Shown one piece after another: positions 57,834-64,000 of a DNA stretch of 64,000 nucleotides. The DNA lies in the NCBI GenBank assembly GCA_032871835.1, contig CM065299.1:33902074-33966073 (forward strand). Reading direction: 5' to 3'. Numbering within the stretch: position 1 is the stretch's first letter; every line of letters starts with the position of its first letter. The notes below the pieces were generated by a model, which was not told where the DNA came from, did no database searches, and was given only the letters and a program-made list of their open reading frames with translations. The DNA is from Dipteronia dyeriana (taxonomy: Eukaryota; Streptophyta; Magnoliopsida; Sapindales; Sapindaceae). The translations under genes were made by a program, and so were the position numbers.

Positions 57834-59969
57834 TCAAGAGGGGATATGAGTCTCTATAGACTTACCAAGTCCATTGGACCTAGTTAAGCCTATGGGTGAA
57901 CCCTTAGCACAATGGCATGTGAGTTCATCTTTTTTAATCCACTTAGGTGACACATTGTCAATCCTAGTGGTCAAGATCATCATATTACTCCTAGGATCAT
58001 TGACACTAGCTTTCCTAGGCACATGCATATTGGCTCTAGCCCTTTTTCTTTCAATCACGCTCTTAGTTCTACACATGTTAATGTACTTAAAGTAATTTGG
58101 TCTAATATGACCATTAACACCAAAAAAATGACATGAGGAATAAAATGAGGGTACCATTCCTTTTTGAGGACAAAGGTGCTTTCCCATGTCTTTGAGCTTT
58201 CCTTTGGTGTGGTATTTATTCTCTTCTCCCTTGTTGTTGAGTTGGAGAAGATTGCTTCCTTTGTTGAGCATGCAGAAAATGCTTCTTGGCTTGATGGCTT
58301 TTAGCTTGAGGGATAGTTGTTTGCAGTGCTCTCATTGGTTAAGCTTGAGCTTGACTTTTTGGTGCCATCTTGACTTGGACATTTCTAGAACACTCTCCTA
58401 GTTCAATTTTCTTCTTAGGATGAAGTGGAGGAAGAGGCTCTTTGAAGTCCATGCTCTTGACAAATACCTTATTGCTAGGAGTTGAGGTCTCCTTGTCATC
58501 TTCAAACCCTAGACCTCTCTTGTCACTTGGCTTCTTGCCAAATCCCAACATATGTTCAAGCTTTTCCGTGCTCGAAGTTATCTTAGCAATCAACTCTTTA
58601 GCTTCTCTAAGCTCCTCTTTCAAGCTTTCTTCCACCTTTCTTCCATTCTTCACTTTCTCACTCAAGTGAGTCACTTCGGTTAATAGCTTGAGGTTCTCTT
58701 TCTTTAGCTTTCGAACCTCTTTCTTTATATTCAACCTTGAGCTTTGAAAATGCTCAATGAACCCCTCAAGGTTCATACTCTCTACATTTCCATTTGTAGA
58801 GTGAGATGAGGAACTCTTATCACTAGTGTCACTTGTTGCCATGATGGCATCATCAGCATAAGTAGCTTCACTTATCACTCTCTTAGCTACTTTTTCGTCT
58901 ACTCCATTTTCAAGGTCACTACTTAAGGCTTTGTTGCCTTTTTCTACATCTTCCATAAATGAGGCTCCAAAAGCTGTGTAGTTAAGAATAACCTCTTCAT
59001 CACTTGAGGAATCTTCTTTACTTCTACTCTCACTTGATGAGGCATACACCATTTTTCCTTTCTTCTTCTTCTTTGAATTAGTACACTCGGTGGCAATATG
59101 ACCGAACCCACTACATTCATAACATTGAATGCCTTTTCTTGTAGGCTTTTCTTGCCTTGGCTTAATCTTCTTCTTTGAGTCATTCTTGTAAAGTTTCATA
59201 AACCTCTTGAATTTCTTCACCATAAGAGCTATCTTCTCATGCGAGTCATCCTCCTCCATCTTAACTTTGGATGTCTTCAAAGCTATGTTCTTTTTCTTCT
59301 TAGGAGATGTATGTGTAGAAGTCCACCTAGACTTATAGGCTAGAACCCTTCCAATCACTTCACTCGGCTTCATAGTCTTGTAGTTACTATTTTCTTCCAG
59401 TGTCGTCACCTTAGACTCAAATCTTATAGGGAGTGACCTCATGATCTTTTGCTTGATCCTTCTATCCGAAATGGGTCACCTAGTTGATGGCTTTGATTTA
59501 CGATGTCCATCAACTACACTTGGAAGTTATTAAAGCACTTGTCCTCTTCCATCTGAATTGTCTCAAATTGCATTTGAAGAACTTCAAGCTTGGAGTCATT
59601 GACCACTTCGGTTCCTTCATGAGCCGTTTGTAGAATCTCCCAAGCCACCTTTGCATGCTAAGTATTTTGAACCAACTTGTATTGATTGTTAAACATGGCA
59701 CACAAGATTGCATGCATAGCCTTGTTGTTCCACTTGGAAGCTTAAAATTCTTGTAAGCTCCAATGAGACTTAGACTTGAGAACTTCATCTCCATCATCAT
59801 TGGTCATCTTCGGAAAAGTGTACCCATCTTCAACCGTCATCCATGCACGATCATCTATTTGACAAATATAAGACTCCATCTTGCCTTTTCATGAGGCATA
59901 ATTATCACCTTTGTGCAAAGATGGTCTTATACTTGATTCTCCCTCTTTGCTCATCCCAAGCTCACTCAT
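57834..59969 (-). pseudogene. gag of internal domain 2 (longest open copy)
   Basis: Start at 59969 (MSELGMSKEGESS), with stops and a frameshift before 59442. From there a 367-codon frame is open to 58339: IRFESKVTTLEENSNYKTM, a CCHC knuckle CYECSGFGHIATEC (59124-59083, about residues 107-120), an acidic serine-rich part, then the likely coiled coil KKEVRKLKKENLKLLTEVTH onward (about residues 230-300). A frameshift leads to 57834, including the degenerate second knuckle CHFFGVNGHIRPNY (58133-58092) and PKWIKKDELTCH. The second knuckle and the following wording are those that precede protease in full copia elements, but the protease is absent. This is the best copy for reconstructing family ancestry; still not intact. 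Confidence 0.85.
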
Positions 59970-60087
59970 TGTATTTGAGTTAAATGAATGAGATGCAAAT
60001 GTAATGCACCACACAAGATGCAAACAACAAGAATGCACAAGCAAGACACACACAGAGTACAGATCACCTAAGTATATCTAGGCACCG

Positions 60088-60099
60088 GCTCTGATACCA
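60088..60099 (-). other. primer binding site next to LTR C
   Basis: Minus strand TGGTATCAGAGC, two bases from LTR C. Confidence 0.95.
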
Positions 60100-60101
60100 A
60101 T

Positions 60102-61810
60102 TGAAAGTTCCCAAAAAAAAGTTTGTGTCTATAACCTAGATGAGGGTGAATAGGTTTTAATGGAATCAATTACCGATTTTTTGATTAATTAATATTAACA
60201 CAAATTACCCCGAATAAACAAGCATTCAATAAAATCAATTATGCTTAAAACAATAACAACAAACAATATTTACATGGAAACCCTCCAAATGGGAAACACC
60301 ACGGGCTGATATGTGCTCCACACTAGATCCTCAAATCCACTATTGAATAAAAAGTTACAACCTAGGTTGACCTCATGTTACACCCTCCAGTTACTAACCC
60401 TTTCACTCTGCCCAACGGGACTTAATAGTGATTCTTGATCTATTTGCTTGTGCACTAACCACTTAGTCACAAGACTTAACCTCAATGAAGAGTCAACCAC
60501 TACCTAAGTGAATATGATAAAATATTCAAACATGCAAGTAATGCTAGGCAACACTAAATGCTTATCTATGAATTTAAGAATGTCACTAAGTACAATTCCT
60601 AGATATCATTGTCTAAATGAATGTCCATAAAGACTTAACTAGATATAGTTATGCAACAATATATCCTAGTTATCAAACAAAATGGCCAATCAACACAAGT
60701 TGTTATTAAGCATTGCAAGGACTATAATGCAATCACAAAATGAAATCAATGAGTACTAAACAATATCTAAATAAAAAGAATAGAGATTTAGCTAGAAGGG
60801 CAAAATGGTCACAAACCCAAGCCATCACAAAAATAAATCTCAACCAACAATAAACAACACAAGCATGTTATAAATGCAATAAAGCTTAAAGCATACAATT
60901 AATAAGTAATTAATGCTTTTTCTAGGTAAACATAGCCTAGTAATGAAGCAATTAATTCTAGGTCATGTAGAGATTACGTAGTCAATGAAAACAAGAACAA
61001 TCCATGCTTGGAAGATGCAAGAAGAAGCTAGATGTTCATGGATTGGAGTTTGGTTGAGTCAAGATGGGTTTTTGGGAGCTCTCTCTCTCTCTCTCTTGGA
61101 GTTAATTTCTCTCTAAAGGAAAGCTTAGTGAGAAAAAATGGCTTCTTGGACTCACACCAACCTAATAGAAGAGAAGAGAACATATATATAACCTGCCCTA
61201 CACTAAATGGCATCGTTTTGGACAAAGGGCAACTGATTCCCTTCATGACCGCTGTGCATGCCGCGGCCTAGGCAAGTGTCCAGACTGCGGTATAACGAGC
61301 GGTGCATCTCCTGGGAATCCCGCTGTCTTTACCGCAGTACAGGCAATGTCCAGACTACGGTAGATCAAGCAGTGCATCACTGGGAAACTCCGCTTGGGAG
61401 ACCGCTATGCATGCAACATGCACAGGCCGTTATAGCAGCAGCGTGCAACGTCTGGAGAACACCGTTGTGCATACCGCGGCAGAGGCAATGCACAAAGAGC
61501 GGTCCCAGCCGTGGTCAAGGAGAAAATCCTTTTCTAAGGGCAAACTAAATGCAACAAACACCCAAGTAAGATTTATGGCAAAAAGGCATACAATTAAGAA
61601 AATTTAAGGATTCATGCAAGATGATCAAAGACATGCATAAGAGTGTGTGTGTGTGTGCACTAAAATCTCTTCAGAAATGGTTAAGCAAGTAATTTACCTT
61701 TTGAAGCTTGAGCTGGGTCTTGAGCAATGATGGCCTAAACTACCCTTACACATTAATCCCTAAATGTGGTTGTCAACGAAATGAGCCAATCAAAAACCGA
61801 GGAACTTACA
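60102..61810 (-). repeat. LTR C (5' LTR of the array)
   Basis: TGAAAGTTCCC to GGAACTTACA, 1709 bp, followed by CAATG. Promoter-like TATATATA at 61183-61190 with a CT-rich run (about 61079-61096) downstream in element sense, and the GC-rich CCGCGG zone upstream (61240-61520). Confidence 0.95.
61183..61190 (-). promoter_or_regulatory. candidate TATA box, LTR C
   Basis: TATATATA, conserved in position in LTRs A and B. As LTR C is the 5' LTR of the array, this would be the promoter for a transcript of internal domain 2. Confidence 0.55.
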
Positions 61811-61815
61811 CAATG
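61811..61815. other. target site duplication CAATG (right)
   Basis: Exact match to 38304-38308. The host sequence continues ATTAAGGTTTT. Confidence 0.85.
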
Positions 61816-64000
61816 ATTAAGGTTTTAAACTGTATTGAGGTAAAACTATACATGTGTTGATCATCTACCTAGGAGAGTCATCACTTGTGTAAGTTTTGTG
61901 AGTATTGAAGAATAAAGAGTGAGGTCTTATCTTCCAAAGAGGTTAATCACTTGTAGGAAACTTTTAACACGTGCGTTGTGGGATTTGTCCAAAAGACAAA
62001 TCATGATGTTTTGTTGGATTTCCATGAAGATTAAATCATTATTTATAATGATTATGGAAATCGATGAGAGCATAAGTAAATTGTCATTTAATTTCTTTTT
62101 AAACGCCTTTACTATTTCTAAATACATGCCATTAAGATATTGGTTTATGGACCTTTATAATGGATTAGATGAGACGCTCCAATTGGTTTTTACCTTAATG
62201 AGGATTGAAGGATAAATAAATTTTAGTGAACCCACTGTCGAAAGAGTTAAGGTCTAGTGCCTTATAAATAAATGAAGATTAATCTACTATGAAGTTATGT
62301 CTTTGTTTGTTATTTTAATAAAGTTGATAGGGCACAAACACCATAGGAAATAGTCTAAATTTTTTGACAATTCAACATAACATGTCAATGAAATTACCGA
62401 GTACATAAAATAATTTGCTATCGCAAGAAAAGGTATCCCTTGATTTTTGAATTATTTGATTGATTATCAATTAAACACTTGGTGGGTTGTTTATTGTGAT
62501 ACACTTTATATTATAAATTCTTCCAATGAATTCAGTATTTAATAGGGATCAATTGGTTAAGAGGTTTTATTTGAATTCATATGAATTCATGGTAACATTT
62601 ATGTTATCTTTAAATCCTAAAAGTTTTATTGGATGATATTTCTGATTTTGATTCTATAATGCATAACACAATTTTCGTAATAGGACTGAGAATTTAAATT
62701 AGTATCTTGAAGTTTATTTTAAAAAATGGATATTATATGGTTATTTTTATAAATAATATTCCTTATAGATCTTCGACCTCTTCGCGTATTCTAAGTTCTA
62801 CTTTTAGGTTTTAGAATTAAATTGGTGATTGTTCTTATAGTTTAGATATAATCTTTTTAATCACATGACCAAAGATTGAATGAAGATAATTGATTCGTAG
62901 AACATTTTGATTATTTTAAATTCTCAGTTTTAAGTCTTTTGATTAATTGTATTAAAAGTAATCTCATTAAATATAAGGATATGACTGCAAATGTTAGAAA
63001 CTATTGGTAATTGTCCATAAAACATGTTCTATTTTATTTATGAGATTAATTTTATCTATGCATTATACATTCTTAGGGGGAAAGAGTGAAGTTGTTAAGA
63101 ATGTATAATTTCAAAGACTTGCGTTTAAGTAAGAAATCATATGCTTGTGATATTTATGTTGAATAAATGTCATGTTTATTGAATTACAATTTTGGATGTC
63201 ATTGGAGTTAAAGTTTTGACTTAGTTGTCAAATAGTTGTAAACTTATTGGTTGAAAATGATTTTTCAAAGTAATAATATTTTCAACTTAAATGTTGAAAG
63301 TTATGTGGTTAGATTTATGGCTAGAAGGTTTTACTTGAAAATTAGTATTAAGTTTGCATACTTGAAATCTTCATTGACATAATTAATCAAGTTTCTAGAC
63401 AATGGTGTTTAGTTTAATAAAGTATTGACATTTTATGACTTTGTTAAAAGTTTATTATGCCTTTAGACATAACCAAGAGTCAAAGGGAGTAAGTTTATTT
63501 TCTATATACTTTTTGTTGTCGTTTATGTGACATTAAGAATTTTATCTCTAGTATTTCGAGATGAAAAATCTCAAACAAGCTTATTTTGATAATGCTATTG
63601 AGAAAATATATTAATAGAGCACTTAAAGGATTGATATGAATACAAGTTTACTTGTTTGAGGTACCTATTGGTAAAAGTGAGAAACTTACATAAGTTTTTA
63701 ATTTCTCAAGTAAATTGAAGCGTTCTCATAAGAAAAAGGTCATGTATGTATCCACAAATAACAGTTTGATATAAGCTTAATATATATGTATTTGACTCTA
63801 GAGGTTTTGTAGAGCATGATGTATCCTGCATTTGATTGAAATTTTTGATGTGTTTGGTTAGTAGGAGTTATTACTGTATTTATTCTATTCATGTTTGTTT
63901 CATATTCTCGAGAATATATTGTATATACAGGTTAAGATGTTTGCCATATTTGTTATTGTGTGCACACGGATGGTTGGGTATGGCAAGAAATCTTAAAAAT
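61816..64000. other. AT-rich host stretch, right flank
   Basis: No coding motif on either strand. The phrase CATGTGTTGATCATCTACC at 61852 resembles CATGTGTTAATCATCTCCG at 29928, so this is probably the same old host sequence that was split by the two gag-only elements. Confidence 0.45.

Larger units (their letters stand above)
38309..61810 (-). mobile_element. three-LTR composite gag-only copia array, family 2
   Basis: Structure on the plus-strand map: LTR A 38309-40263, internal 1 (40264-40708 plus 51857-54924, split by a gypsy insertion), LTR B 54925-56612, internal 2 56613-60101, LTR C 60102-61810. The outer ends carry identical CAATG. Both internal domains have a primer site at their right end and a polypurine tract at their left, so both read on the minus strand. 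The two internal domains are about 3.5 kb each once the insertion is removed. No pol motifs. Unequal recombination between LTRs of one element is the simplest origin. Confidence 0.9.

Noticed and set aside
1..64000. tRNA, rRNA or cellular protein-coding genes
   Set aside because: None recognised on either strand; all substantial frames with family motifs belong to mobile elements.

Overview
The window looks like intergenic DNA from a flowering plant, very probably a dicot. It is AT-rich, has no host gene I can recognise, and is almost entirely transposable elements inserted into one another. The copia elements have plant-type tRNA-Met primer sites (TGGTATCAGAGC). Every reading frame of useful length belongs to a mobile element, and nearly all are broken by stops and frameshifts. 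The species cannot be named from this sequence.

Layout. (1) 1-8320: the 3' two-thirds of a Ty3/gypsy element on the plus strand. It has RT, two RNase H-like domains and integrase, a short minisatellite, a long antisense ORF, a polypurine tract and a 1.07 kb 3' LTR. The double RNase H and the antisense ORF point to the Tat lineage. (2) 8321-17918: a decayed region. It holds the C-terminal exon of a Mutator-like transposase (plus strand) facing an intron-containing DUF1985/Ulp1-like protease pseudogene (minus strand), as in plant MULEs that carry Ulp1-like genes. (3) 17919-18070 and 28291-28573: two halves of a probable small copia LTR. It is split by a full-length but dead Ty1/copia element (18071-28290, 2.4-2.5 kb LTRs, target duplication ATACT). 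(4) 29952-37493: a gag-only copia-type element on the minus strand; its right LTR contains an inverted piece of the same LTR. (5) 38309-61810: a second, related gag-only copia family arranged LTR-internal-LTR-internal-LTR, the whole block bounded by one target duplication, CAATG. (6) 40709-51851: a gypsy-type element with no pol of its own, inserted in the left internal domain of that block. (7) 28587-29951, 37494-38308 and 61816-64000 appear to be one older stretch cut apart by insertions 4 and 5.

Relative order of events, inferred from nesting: the host stretch is oldest; the copia and gag-only elements then inserted; the second gag-only element became a three-LTR array; the gypsy-type element then entered only one of its two internal domains. 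The gag-only elements have PBS, PPT, LTRs and a gag frame but no RT or integrase, so they would need a partner for reverse transcription. The pol-less gypsy element shares its LTR 3' end, polypurine tract and a ~100 bp minisatellite with the Tat-like element at the left edge. It also keeps a recognisable scrap of that element's antisense ORF, so it is probably a non-autonomous relative of that group.

All similarity statements come from reading and aligning by eye. I calculated no percent identities or insertion dates.
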